Positions 41,093-49,650 of a DNA stretch of 64,000 bases are shown piece after piece (the stretch's first letter is position 1; each line of letters opens with the position of its first letter). The notes beneath the pieces are model-generated. The model was not told the DNA's origin and ran no database searches. It saw only the letters and a program-made list of their open reading frames with translations. The translations under genes were made by a program, and so were the position numbers. Source of the DNA: Dyadobacter sp. CY356 (GTDB taxonomy: Bacteria > Bacteroidota > Bacteroidia > Cytophagales > Spirosomataceae); assembly GCF_021440195.1 (NCBI RefSeq), contig NZ_JAJTSZ010000011.1, positions 1-64,000 of the forward strand. The letters run 5' to 3'.

Positions 41093-41467
41093 TCAGGGCT
41101 TTATATTTTTCGTTTTTTCCCTCTGCTCAATTTGCTTCGCCACTTTTTCATAGATACGCGTCATATATTGAGGGTGTGTCATGTAAAAAGAATAACTGTT
41201 TTTGTAAAGAACGGTATCCACTTTATTTTTTTTCCACACATCCTGTTTTAGCTGATCAAATATAAGAATAGAAGAATCCAGAGATTTTAACTGCAAACGG
41301 GTAACACGCGATTCTGCGATATGAATATCGGTCAGAATATCTGCCATTTTTTCCTCAGAAAGTGTACCTTCCGGCGGGGTCTCTTCTTTATAACAGCCCG
41401 CTAAAATGAATGACATACTTCCCGACAGCAGCAAACTGAATGAGAAATTAATAATCCGTCGCGTCAT
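41093..41467 (-). CDS. DUF4296 lipoprotein
   Basis: 124 residues from ATG 41467. A TTG at 41476 is the only longer choice. The signal peptide ends in the lipobox LAGC, placing it in an envelope membrane. The body (SEEKMADILTDIHIAESRV, YKNSYSFYMTHPQYMTRIYE) is the DUF4296 pattern: a helical bundle of unknown function known from Bacteroidota. It sits next to the GT2 gene, as in many relatives. Confidence 0.85.
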   Translation of the reverse strand: MTRRIINFSFSLLLSGSMSFILAGCYKEETPPEGTLSEEKMADILTDIHIAESRVTRLQLKSLDSSILIFDQLKQDVWKKNKVDTVLYKNSYSFYMTHPQYMTRIYEKVAKQIEQREKTKNIKP

Positions 41468-41482
41468 AATTCCCAAAATACC

Positions 41483-41490
41483 TATCTTTG
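41483..41490 (+). promoter_or_regulatory. -7 box of the DUF58/VWA operon
   Basis: TATCTTTG matches TAnnTTTG, 46 bases before the ATG at 41537. No clear -33 element. Confidence 0.45.
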
Positions 41491-41536
41491 TTTAGGTGCA
41501 ATAAGTTGCAAAGGTGGTAATTTTTTCGGAAAACAC

Positions 41537-42427
41537 ATGTTTGAACTGTTTTTGGGGAAACTCCGAAAGTACGAAATACGGATGCGAAAAGCGGTTACGA
41601 GTGAGAGACATGGAAACTTTCATTCCGTTTTTAAAGGCTCCGGACTTGAATACGACGATCTACGTCTGTATCAGTATGGCGACGATGTCCGTGCCATAGA
41701 CTGGAACACGTCGGCAAAAGGTCATGGAACATTTATAAAAATTTTTAAGGAAGACAAAGAGCAGACGGCATTTTTTATGCTGGATGTAAGCGCCTCCCAA
41801 CGTGTTGGCGAGGTAAATAAATTAAAAATTGATATTGCCAAAGAAATCTGTGGCGTTTTGACCTTATCCGCCATTCAGGAAGCCAGCCGGGTTGGTTTGT
41901 TGTGTTTTTCTGATAAAAATGAAAGATATATCAGGCCGTCCGACGGTATGAAACATGGGTATAGCCTGCTCTCAGAACTTTATAAACTGATACCGGAATC
42001 TACAAAAACCAGTATCTCAGAAGCTATTTTAGTTGCCCTGAATGTTTTGAGACGACGCAGCCTGATTTTTCTGATTTCTGATTTTATTGATACAGATTAT
42101 CATCATAACCTGAAGGCACTGGCAAGGAAACATGATTTGATCGTCATTCATCTGTATGACCTTCGGGAAACCAGTTTACCAAAGCTGGGAATTATTCCGC
42201 TTTATGACGCGGAAAAACAAAAAACTACCTGGGTAAATACTTCATCCAGCCAATACCGCGAGGATATGGCAAATCGTTTTCAAAGCAGAAGTGCAGAATT
42301 AGAGAAAATTTGTCACCAAAACCGGGCAGATTATATTTCAATCAATACGCAGGAGGATTACGTCCCCGCGCTGATCCGCCTTTTCAAAGTCAGACGTTAT
42401 GCGAAAGGCGGAATGGCTTCATCTTAA
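41537..42427 (+). CDS. DUF58 domain protein (MoxR-associated)
   Basis: 296 residues, without membrane spans. The DUF58 signature DDLRLYQYGDDVRAIDWNTSAK (read as its first twenty residues, about 45-65) is followed by a VWA-like core: FFMLDVSASQ (a metal-site-like DxSxS) and LIFLISDFIDTD. In Bacteroidota these proteins accompany a MoxR AAA+ ATPase and the Bat proteins at the envelope. No moxR gene is next to it here. First gene of a plus-strand set with a BatD-like gene, a VWA gene and rnhB. Confidence 0.9.
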   Translation: MFELFLGKLRKYEIRMRKAVTSERHGNFHSVFKGSGLEYDDLRLYQYGDDVRAIDWNTSAKGHGTFIKIFKEDKEQTAFFMLDVSASQRVGEVNKLKIDIAKEICGVLTLSAIQEASRVGLLCFSDKNERYIRPSDGMKHGYSLLSELYKLIPESTKTSISEAILVALNVLRRRSLIFLISDFIDTDYHHNLKALARKHDLIVIHLYDLRETSLPKLGIIPLYDAEKQKTTWVNTSSSQYREDMANRFQSRSAELEKICHQNRADYISINTQEDYVPALIRLFKVRRYAKGGMASS

Positions 42428-42460
42428 ATTATTTACGGCTCAGCTTAAAATCCATAAACT

Positions 42461-43399
42461 TTGTTTTCCCATTTTTTCCAAAATAATGAATTTCCCCTTT
42501 TGCGAACAATATTTTTGTTTTGCGTGATCGTATCAGGAAATGTATCGGGTCAATCGCTGCCAAAGGGAAAATTTTTGTCTGATAGTATTGAAATTGGAAG
42601 GCCATTTTTTTATTCACTGAGTTACAAACATTCACCTAAAACGGAAGTTTTTTTTCCCGATACCACCTATCAGTTTTCTACATTTGAAGTTCTTTCGAAG
42701 AAAAATTTCACGTCAAATACGGATCTGAAAGGAAGTCTGGATAGTGCGGTATACCAATTGGTGACCTTTAATATCACGCCTGCTCAAACACTAAAAATAC
42801 CTGTTTTTATTTTTAATGGAAAAGATTGCACAGCGGTCTTTACAACTACGGATTCCATTTTTTTAAGAAAAAGTAATTTTAAAGGTATTACGGATACAAC
42901 CTCCTTAAAACCGGAAGTGGGTCTGCTGCCATTAAGCAACGAATTTAATTTTTCGATATTTATCGGTTTTTTTACTCTGGCCATTGGGGTTGCAGGTAGC
43001 ATATACTGGCTTTTTGGAAGTGATATTTATAAACAATGGCAACTGATCAAGCTGCAACGGAGGCACATGGAGTATAACCGGTCTTATAACCGTTTGCTAA
43101 AAAACGCCAGAGAACATAATGACATTAAGGATGCCGAAAAAGCAATTATTGTCTGGAAAAATTATCTGGAACGTTTGGAAAAAAAACCTTTTGCAACCTA
43201 TACAACAAGGGAAATTATGGATAATATGCCCGACGAAGGACTTGCTGTTGCCTTAAAAAATATGGATGGAATTATTTACGGACAGGTCAAATCCAAGGAA
43301 ATGGATAAGTCGCTGGAAGTGTTGAAAATGGGAGCGATGCGTCTCTATCGGAATAAACGCAGGGAGATTTTGGAAAATAATACACCGGCTGAGATCTGA
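42461..43399 (+). CDS. BatD/BatB-associated membrane protein with uncertain start
   Basis: About 300 residues. The body has a periplasmic beta-rich part (about 30-160), one membrane span (IFIGFFTLAIGVAGSIYWLF, about 167-186) and a charged cytoplasmic tail (190-312). The place between DUF58 and VWA genes suggests a BatD-like role. The frame has no ATG: it opens with TTG at 42461 or 42500. An ATG at 42486 is one base out of frame; restoring it would give MNFPLLRTIFLFCVIV, a good signal peptide. Either a non-ATG start or a one-base deletion near the C4 run is involved. Confidence 0.7.
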   Translation: MFSHFFQNNEFPLLRTIFLFCVIVSGNVSGQSLPKGKFLSDSIEIGRPFFYSLSYKHSPKTEVFFPDTTYQFSTFEVLSKKNFTSNTDLKGSLDSAVYQLVTFNITPAQTLKIPVFIFNGKDCTAVFTTTDSIFLRKSNFKGITDTTSLKPEVGLLPLSNEFNFSIFIGFFTLAIGVAGSIYWLFGSDIYKQWQLIKLQRRHMEYNRSYNRLLKNAREHNDIKDAEKAIIVWKNYLERLEKKPFATYTTREIMDNMPDEGLAVALKNMDGIIYGQVKSKEMDKSLEVLKMGAMRLYRNKRREILENNTPAEI

Positions 43400-43401
43400 T
43401 T

Positions 43402-44424
43402 ATGGAACAATGGTTTTCGCTGAAATGGTTTACACTGGATATGTTCAGGTCATACGAATGGGTATATCCCTACTTTTTGTATGCGCTTCCGGCTATTCCG
43501 TTTTTGTTTTGGCTTAGGAGTGCATTTCACCGGAAACATCGTCAGCGGCTTGTCATCACTTACAACAAGGAGCGGTCAAGAATGGACTGGCTTACCGTTT
43601 TACGGTTTTTTCAACCGGTTTGTATAGCACTGGCACTTGCTCTAATTCTTATCGCGCTGGCCCGCCCGCAAATTGTTTCGGAAAGAACAGACAAGTTTTC
43701 GGAGGGGATTGATATTATGCTTTTGATCGATATTTCGGATTCAATGCTGGAAAAGGACCTGAGTCCAAATCGTTTGGAAGCGGCGAAAAAAGTGGCAAGA
43801 GAGTTTATCCAGGGACGTTTGCAAGATCGTATCGGGCTCATTATTTTCGCCGGCGAAGCCGTATCACTTTGTCCGCTTACCACGGATTATGAATTGTTGT
43901 ACGGTTTTCTGGATGAAATTGAACCAACCATGATTCCCACCGCCGGAACGGCAATTGGCAGTGCGCTGGCCGTTGCGGTAAACCGGATGCGTGAGACTTC
44001 GGGTGAAAGTAAAGTGGCTATTTTAATTAGCGACGGTGATAATACTTCCGGAAATCTCGGACCAACCACCGCTGCACAATTAGCGAAGGCTTTTGGCGTT
44101 CGGGTATATAGTATTTCAGTGGGTAAAACCAGAAAATTTGTAAAAGCGTCTGATAGTCTGAATGTATCAAATGCGGTTGTGGATGAGAGTGAACTGCAAA
44201 AAATTGCAGATTTAGGAAATGGAAAATACTTCCGGGCTACGGACAATACGACGCTGGGCTCTGTTTTCACACAAATAAATCAGATTGAAAAAGTAAAATC
44301 CCGGAATGTAGTTTCCCGGGACGTGAGTGATTATTACCGTGTATATCTCTATTGGGCTGTGACGCTGCTCTTGATCGCTTTAAGCACAAAGAGTACCTTT
44401 ATGGTTAATATTCTTGAAGACTGA
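43402..44424 (+). CDS. VWA domain membrane protein (BatA-like)
   Basis: 340 residues. Two N-terminal spans (about 22-38 and 68-88) and one C-terminal span (about 312-330) flank a von Willebrand A domain. The MIDAS is complete: DISDSM, a TAG/TAIG threonine loop, and ISDGDNTSG. It starts two bases after the previous stop and its own TGA overlaps the rnhB ATG by one base. Bat proteins are linked to aerotolerance and envelope stress; here the exact role is unknown. Confidence 0.9.
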   Translation: MEQWFSLKWFTLDMFRSYEWVYPYFLYALPAIPFLFWLRSAFHRKHRQRLVITYNKERSRMDWLTVLRFFQPVCIALALALILIALARPQIVSERTDKFSEGIDIMLLIDISDSMLEKDLSPNRLEAAKKVAREFIQGRLQDRIGLIIFAGEAVSLCPLTTDYELLYGFLDEIEPTMIPTAGTAIGSALAVAVNRMRETSGESKVAILISDGDNTSGNLGPTTAAQLAKAFGVRVYSISVGKTRKFVKASDSLNVSNAVVDESELQKIADLGNGKYFRATDNTTLGSVFTQINQIEKVKSRNVVSRDVSDYYRVYLYWAVTLLLIALSTKSTFMVNILED

Positions 44425-45047
44425 TGTTAAAATCGTATTACAACAAAGACGTCCGTGAAGCGGGATTGGATGAAGTAGGACGCGGTTGTCTGGCCGGACC
44501 GGTCGTTGCTGCGGCTGTAATTCTGCCATTAGACTATACCCACGAATTTCTAACTGATTCAAAACAACTTACCAGGGTTCAGCGTGAAATTTTGCAAAAG
44601 GAAATCATGCAGGAAGCAATTGCCTGGGCAGTTGCGGAAGTCGATAATTTTGAAATTGACAGGATCAATATCCTGAAAGCAAGTTTTTTAGCTATGCACC
44701 TGGCTGTGGATAAGCTGCATACAAAACCGGAACATTTGCTCGTGGATGGAAACCGCTTTACGCCCTATCCAATGATTCCGCATACCTGTATTATCAAAGG
44801 AGATGCGCATTATTTGTCAATAGCGGCTGCGTCAGTTCTGGCCAAAACATATCGTGACAATCTGATGAGTGAGTTGGCACTCCAACATCCGCATTATGGC
44901 TGGGAAACAAATGTAGGCTATCCCACGATTCATCACAGAAAAGCAATCCGTATGCACGGAACCTGCTCACATCATCGAATGAGCTTCCGCTTGTTAAAAG
45001 AAGAAATCGAAGAAATTGGTATGAAAGAAGAAAATTCCGAAGCCTAA
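44424..45047 (+). CDS. rnhB: Ribonuclease HII
   Basis: 207 residues. It cuts the RNA strand of RNA-DNA hybrids and single ribonucleotides in DNA. AGLDEVGRGCLAGPVVAAAV holds the first catalytic Asp-Glu pair; LVDGN and the later KGDAHYLSIAAASVLAK complete the site. The start overlaps the VWA gene stop (TGATG), and the 3' end overlaps the converging DUF2480 gene by four bases. Confidence 0.96.
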   Translation: MLKSYYNKDVREAGLDEVGRGCLAGPVVAAAVILPLDYTHEFLTDSKQLTRVQREILQKEIMQEAIAWAVAEVDNFEIDRINILKASFLAMHLAVDKLHTKPEHLLVDGNRFTPYPMIPHTCIIKGDAHYLSIAAASVLAKTYRDNLMSELALQHPHYGWETNVGYPTIHHRKAIRMHGTCSHHRMSFRLLKEEIEEIGMKEENSEA

Positions 45048-45559
45048 ACTTTCGGTTTTTTATAAAGCGGAACAGTGCTGCAAGGTTCGCCAAACATCAG
45101 GCTTTGTGCCACAGGTTTAAGCAGATTTGTAATTTCAACATATGCTGAAATCGGAACCGGAAGTTTGCTGCAACCTTTGATCACCACTTTTTTTCCACGG
45201 AATTCTTCTGCGTCAATTTTGCTGATTGCATCCGCAAAAAGTTTGTCTTCCAAAGCATTCAAATCACCAAAAACAACTGCGTTAGCATAAGGTTTAAGCT
45301 GAATTGCCAAAAGCATATAGGCCCAGGTTGGCACGATGGCATCTTCTGAACAAATAATGGCTACATTTTTACCTGTATATTGTGACCAGTCATTGGCTTT
45401 CAAAAACTCACGAAAATCTTTTTCACGAAGGATCATGCCCATGTAAAGGTTATCTTTCAAATCATAAATGACCCTTTCACCAGGATGAAAAAGTTCTTCA
45501 AGATCAAATGATACAATGCCACTGGTGGCTACACGGTTAACAATTTCTTCGGTTTCCAT
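45044..45559 (-). CDS. DUF2480 family protein
   Basis: 171 residues, soluble, no catalytic motif recognised. Typical DUF2480 words are present: ATSGIVSFDLEELFHPGERV, FREFLKANDW, CSKLPVPISAYVEIT and LKPVAQSLMFGEPCSTVPLY. The family is nearly confined to Bacteroidota and has no known function; some annotations mention SUF-type iron-sulfur context, which is not seen here. Own transcript likely, starting near 45590. Confidence 0.88.
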   Translation of the reverse strand: METEEIVNRVATSGIVSFDLEELFHPGERVIYDLKDNLYMGMILREKDFREFLKANDWSQYTGKNVAIICSEDAIVPTWAYMLLAIQLKPYANAVVFGDLNALEDKLFADAISKIDAEEFRGKKVVIKGCSKLPVPISAYVEITNLLKPVAQSLMFGEPCSTVPLYKKPKV

Positions 45560-45637
45560 AGATTTTACTGTGTTTGAAAGAATAACACAAATGGAAGAAA
45601 GTTTGTTTTCGACAAATCAATAAATCTGAATATCCGG

Positions 45638-46333
45638 TTAGATAGCAGGCGTAACTTTGCGTGTTGGTGGGGCCATAAAATCTTTCAGATAATAAGGCTC
45701 AAAAGTTACAACATCTTCAAATTCACCTTTTTCAAAAGCCTTAATTCCCAGCATTCCAACCGTTTTTGCTGATGGACGAATTTCAGTGGAAAGAAAAAAT
45801 GCGTTGGGATTTTGTTCAAATAATGGTTTACACTTCGCTGCTCCATCACCGAAGAAAACAACTTTATTCGATTCAAGAATATTTTCAAAAGAATCTTCCT
45901 GTAAAATAACGGCTTTGGTTGGCTCAATAATGTCAAGATTCGAATTGAAAACAGAAGCGTAAACTTCCATACGCCGTGCATCGATCATTGAACAAAAAAG
46001 GAAATCTTTTCCAAAAAACGGCATAACCTGAAGAGCCATCGCTTCCAGCGTATTGATAGCAATTAAAGGTTTATCAAGTGCATAACACAATCCTTTGGCA
46101 GTGGAAACCCCAACGCGTAATCCGGTATAGGAACCGGGACCTTTTGCTATAGCAACAGCATCCAGATCCTGTAATGTATAACCAGAATGTTCCACCGTAC
46201 TGCTTATCAAAGTAGTCAGCATGGCCGAAGACGAGCGGTCGGTATATAATTCATAATCAGCTAACAAGCCGGCATCATGATGAAGCGCCACGGAACAACC
46301 GCGCGTTGATGTATCGATACTAAGTAAGAGCAT
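45638..46333 (-). CDS. tsaB: tRNA threonylcarbamoyladenosine biosynthesis protein TsaB
   Basis: 231 residues. ASKHA-fold protein that helps TsaD attach threonylcarbamoyl to A37 of ANN-reading tRNAs. LSIDTSTRGCSVAL (N-terminal phosphate loop), AKGPGSYTGLRVGVSTAKGL and MIDARRMEVYASVF are the family hallmarks. Separated from the protease gene by a 100-base repeat block. Interestingly tcdA, which cyclises the same modification, is also in this window at 49650. Confidence 0.95.
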   Translation of the reverse strand: MLLLSIDTSTRGCSVALHHDAGLLADYELYTDRSSSAMLTTLISSTVEHSGYTLQDLDAVAIAKGPGSYTGLRVGVSTAKGLCYALDKPLIAINTLEAMALQVMPFFGKDFLFCSMIDARRMEVYASVFNSNLDIIEPTKAVILQEDSFENILESNKVVFFGDGAAKCKPLFEQNPNAFFLSTEIRPSAKTVGMLGIKAFEKGEFEDVVTFEPYYLKDFMAPPTRKVTPAI

Positions 46334-46350
46334 GAATTTAATTTATTACT

Positions 46351-46441
46351 TCGGCTTTCGGCTGTTGGCCATAGGCTTGGCAATTTGCTGAAGTCTTAAT
46401 GTTGGCCATAGTATGACAGCCGACGGCCGATTGCTGACAGC
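46351..46441. repeat. GGCTGTTGGCC-type short repeat block
   Basis: TCGGCTGT (46358-46365) and ACAGCCGA (46416-46423) are complementary; TTGGCCATAG occurs twice. It fills the gap between tsaB and the protease gene. The style matches the AGCTGTTAGC block at 14205-14257, so both may be the same class of short intergenic repeat. Confidence 0.5.
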
Positions 46442-48100
46442 CTACTTCTTTGTTCCCTTTAAAATTTCGTGGTAACGGGCATTATCTTTAAAAAGTTTGA
46501 TCGCTTCTTTCACTTCCGGATCATCATTAAAAGAAGCCTCGCGCATTCCTTTTTCCAGATAATAATGTTTAAGGATTTCTTCTTCCAAAATCATTTTTAT
46601 TTCCGTTTTGGAAAGCTGCAAATCATTATCCTTGCTATGCGCCAGTTTGGATCTCAAACCTTTAAGCTGATCCTGAATTACATCAATCGATTTTTCCTTT
46701 TTTGCAGAGGCTTCAAGATCGTTCAGATCTCTTTCAACCTGAGTGGTATAGTCGTATTCTTTATTGCTCAGCCATTTGGCAAAATCACTATACTCCGCAT
46801 CGGTCAGGTGAAATTCTTTTGCCGGTTTGATTGTCTTATGCTCAAAATGGTATTTCATCGCATAATCAAAAAACAAACGATTTCTGGCAAGAGATAAAGC
46901 AAGAGGAGAATAGGTTTCCTTTTCAGTAAGGATATCCGGCAAAATTCCGCCGCCATCATAAACCACACGACCATTCCGCGTTTTAAATGCCGTCATCAAG
47001 GAATCTGGAAGTTTTCCTACGCTGCCATCTTCATTGCGGTGCGCATAGTCAATCGCCTGAATACAGCGGCCGCTTGGAATATAATATTTTGCAGTCGTGA
47101 TCTTCATTTTGGTATTATAAGAAAGGTCACGGGTAGTTTGTACCAATCCTTTTCCATAAGTTCTTTGGCCGATCAGAACACCCCGGTCATAATCCTGAAT
47201 TACGCCGGAAACGATTTCTGCTGCCGACGCACTTCTTCCATTTGTCAAAACCGCGATAGGTATTTCAATATCCAAAGCAGGATTGTAGGCCGTATAGGCT
47301 TTATTCCACTCTTTTACTTTTCCTTTTGTCGTTACAACTTCTTCACCTTTTGGAATAAAAATATTGGAGATTTCAATCGCCATATTCAATAATCCGCCCG
47401 GATTGTCACGCAGATCCAGCACCAGATGTTTCATTCCTTTTCCTTTCAATTCCAGAAAAGCAGTTTTCACTTCCCGGGAAGCCGTTGCCGTGAAATCTTT
47501 AAGATCAATATACCCAACATCTTCGCTGATCATACCGTAATAAGGCACGTTGGTAACCTTCACGATGTCACGATTGATTGTTACCTCAATCGGTTTTGGA
47601 ATTCCATAGCGCTGGATGGTCAGTGTTACGCTCGTTTGCGTTTGTCCTTTTAATAATTTACCGGTATCAAAATCTTCACGGGTTGAAAGATCAATTCCGT
47701 TGATTTTTGTGATTTCATCTCCTAGCTGAAGGCCTGCTTTTTGCGCGGGTGTATCTTCATAAACCATCATCACCGTATGTTTCCCATCCGCAGAATTAAC
47801 CATGGCACCGATCCCGTTATATTTTCCGGTAGTCATTGTCATATAATCCTCGATATCATCCTCAGCGTAATAAACAGTATACGGATCCAGGGATCTTAAC
47901 ATACCATCAATACTGGTTTTTATCAATTGATTTGGATTGATCTCATCAACATAGTATGCATTCAGCTCTTTAAAAAGCGTGGCATAAATATCCAGATTTC
48001 GTGCAATTTCAAACAAACGGTCGTCTTGTTTGAAAGACACAAATGCAAGTCCGGCAACCACCGGCGTAGCAAAAAGTAGGGAACGAAGATATTTTTTCAT
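46442..48100 (-). CDS. S41 family carboxy-terminal processing peptidase
   Basis: 552 residues. An N-terminal signal or anchor (about 7-24) is followed by a PDZ domain (about 95-170, GLQLGDEITKINGIDL) and the S41 catalytic domain. YIDLKDFTATA, DLRDNPGGLL, the nucleophile in NGRSASAAEIVSG and the lysine in GQRTYGKGLVQ are intact. It trims C-terminal tails of envelope proteins in the periplasm. It starts 13 bases after rnpA, so both are likely co-transcribed. Confidence 0.95.
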   Translation of the reverse strand: MKKYLRSLLFATPVVAGLAFVSFKQDDRLFEIARNLDIYATLFKELNAYYVDEINPNQLIKTSIDGMLRSLDPYTVYYAEDDIEDYMTMTTGKYNGIGAMVNSADGKHTVMMVYEDTPAQKAGLQLGDEITKINGIDLSTREDFDTGKLLKGQTQTSVTLTIQRYGIPKPIEVTINRDIVKVTNVPYYGMISEDVGYIDLKDFTATASREVKTAFLELKGKGMKHLVLDLRDNPGGLLNMAIEISNIFIPKGEEVVTTKGKVKEWNKAYTAYNPALDIEIPIAVLTNGRSASAAEIVSGVIQDYDRGVLIGQRTYGKGLVQTTRDLSYNTKMKITTAKYYIPSGRCIQAIDYAHRNEDGSVGKLPDSLMTAFKTRNGRVVYDGGGILPDILTEKETYSPLALSLARNRLFFDYAMKYHFEHKTIKPAKEFHLTDAEYSDFAKWLSNKEYDYTTQVERDLNDLEASAKKEKSIDVIQDQLKGLRSKLAHSKDNDLQLSKTEIKMILEEEILKHYYLEKGMREASFNDDPEVKEAIKLFKDNARYHEILKGTKK

Positions 48101-48113
48101 CGATTGTCTAGGA

Positions 48114-48524
48114 TCATTGACCTTGGTTTTTCCGGAGTGCCGGAGGCAGTTTCAGCAAACGATTGACCGATTGCTTCATAGATGATTCAATAACGTCAAA
48201 AGTTGATATTTCTTTCGCAATATACAAAAAAGCAATGTATGATGGCCGGGATTCGGGGGGAAGGGCAAGTAGCGCGGCTTTGTTGAGGCGATAAGCTTCG
48301 CGGCAGCGTCTTTTTACCTGATTTCTGTCGACCGCTTTTTTGAACTGGCGCTTTGAAACGGAAAAAAGAAGTTGTGGAAATAGGGGAGGTGTGGTATCGT
48401 ACATATACAATACGCGAAAAGGAAAGAGGTAGAACGTATGTACATCCGCACTACCCCTTTGAAAAAGCCTTCCAATTAATGTCGGGCTGCATAAACGCTC
48501 ATTTTTACCAAATGTTTGTTTCAA
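48114..48524 (-). CDS. rnpA: Ribonuclease P protein component
   Basis: 136 residues. It binds the RNase P RNA and helps tRNA 5' processing. TFGKNERL at the start and the RNR signature VDRNQVKRRCREAYRLNK (about 67-84) are clear. The start codon appears to be TTG at 48524 (TTG AAA CAA ACA); no in-frame ATG occurs before it. A terminator-like hairpin ends only about ten bases upstream. Confidence 0.92.
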   Translation of the reverse strand: MKQTFGKNERLCSPTLIGRLFQRGSADVHTFYLFPFRVLYMYDTTPPLFPQLLFSVSKRQFKKAVDRNQVKRRCREAYRLNKAALLALPPESRPSYIAFLYIAKEISTFDVIESSMKQSVNRLLKLPPALRKNQGQ

Positions 48525-48534
48525 GTTCTCGTAG

Positions 48535-48581
48535 AAAAAAAACGTGTATTAAGTTTGAGAATTAATCGAACTTAATACACG
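48535..48581 (-). terminator. Terminator or attenuator between rpmH and rnpA
   Basis: CGTGTATTAAGTT (48543-48555) pairs perfectly with AACTTAATACACG (48569-48581). Read on minus, eight T (48542-48535) follow the stem. It lies after rpmH and immediately before the rnpA start, so rnpA and the protease depend on read-through or on a separate signal. Confidence 0.88.
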
Positions 48582-48652
48582 ATTAAAGACAAGGAGTCTC
48601 TGATTTGATATTACCAACCAGGTATTATCCTACTCAAACTTTCAAACCTTGA

Positions 48653-48811
48653 TTATTGCTTATGACGTTTTTCGTCTGAAACCGTTAGTTTCCAACGACC
48701 TTTCTTGCGACGGGCCGTTACAACTTTCCGGCCATTTGCCGAAGACATTCTTTCACGGAATCCGTGCTTATTTCTCCTCTTGCGATTCGATGGTTGATAG
48801 GTACGTTTCAT
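48653..48811 (-). CDS. rpmH: 50S ribosomal protein L34
   Basis: 52 residues: MKRTYQPSNRKRRNKHGFRE and onward, ending in KRHKQ. The highly basic composition, KRTYQPSxRKRxxxHGFRxRM and GRxVxxxRRxKGR are the L34 signature. ATG at 48811, TAA at 48653. It precedes rnpA, the usual bacterial order. The last part (TVSDEKRHKQ) is a normal Bacteroidota extension. Confidence 0.97.
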   Translation of the reverse strand: MKRTYQPSNRKRRNKHGFRERMSSANGRKVVTARRKKGRWKLTVSDEKRHKQ

Positions 48812-48865
48812 CTCATTATCAAATTATTGCGCTGTAAAATCTCTGCTACCCGTAATTTTGGCTTG

Positions 48866-48896
48866 CAAAGGTAGAAAAAAAATTGAATTATGACAA
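48866..48896 (-). promoter_or_regulatory. Promoter of rpmH
   Basis: On minus, TTG (48894-48896) and TACCTTTG (48866-48873), 20 bases apart, match the Bacteroidota pattern. About 55 bases before the rpmH ATG. Confidence 0.6.
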
Positions 48897-49005
48897 GACC
48901 TGAAAACTTTTTTCTTTTCATAACATGCAGTATGAAATTTAAAGAAAAATTGGGTAAGATTTGTTGAAATATAAGCACCTGATTTTTCTCTTAATCCTGA
49001 TCTTC

Positions 49006-49650
49006 ATGCATTATAACGTCCATACACATCCTCACGCGCATGATAGCGATGTGGTTTTTATTGAAAATTTGTACAAAAACTTTGATCAGAGTATTGAAGG
49101 AAGCAAAGTGAGTATGGGACTGCATCCCTGGTACCTGAACGCTGAAAATCTGGCAGAACAGTTGGAAATTTTAAGGAATAATATAACAAAACCGGAAGTT
49201 CTGGCTGTTGGCGAGTGCGGATTGGACAAACTCTCTACTACGGATTGGGCATTGCAAATCAAAGCGTTTCAGGCCCAGATCACTTTGGCAGAAGAAATCA
49301 ATAAGCCGATCATTATTCATTGTGTAAAAGCATTTAATGATGTTTTGGTTATGTTGAAAAATATAACGGTTCCGGTTATTTTTCATGGAATTAATAATAA
49401 ACTATCACTGGTTCAGCCGGTTATCGACAGCGGTTATTATTTATCATTCGGGAAATCTTTACTTGGATTGAATGATGCAATTTTGAATACTTTTCGGGAA
49501 ACACCTTTGGAGCAGTTATTTTTAGAAACCGATGATGCCGATGTTGCTATTAAAGAAATCTACAAATCAGCGGCCGGAATTAAAGATATTTCTGAAAAAG
49601 AGATTGTTTTGCAGGTTGAAAAAAACTTTTTAAACCTGTTTCAATCATAA
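49006..49650 (+). CDS. TatD family hydrolase
   Basis: 214 residues from ATG 49006 (MHYNVHTHPHAHDSD). The longer frame from TTG 48961 would add a hydrophobic stretch that is out of place in this cytoplasmic family. Metal-site motifs: NVHTHPH, VGECGLD, IIHCVKAF, FHG and LETDDAD. Shorter than classic TatD (about 260), as are many Bacteroidota members. TatD proteins are metal-dependent nucleases or deacylases. Its stop overlaps the tcdA ATG by one base. Confidence 0.88.
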   Translation: MHYNVHTHPHAHDSDVVFIENLYKNFDQSIEGSKVSMGLHPWYLNAENLAEQLEILRNNITKPEVLAVGECGLDKLSTTDWALQIKAFQAQITLAEEINKPIIIHCVKAFNDVLVMLKNITVPVIFHGINNKLSLVQPVIDSGYYLSFGKSLLGLNDAILNTFRETPLEQLFLETDDADVAIKEIYKSAAGIKDISEKEIVLQVEKNFLNLFQS

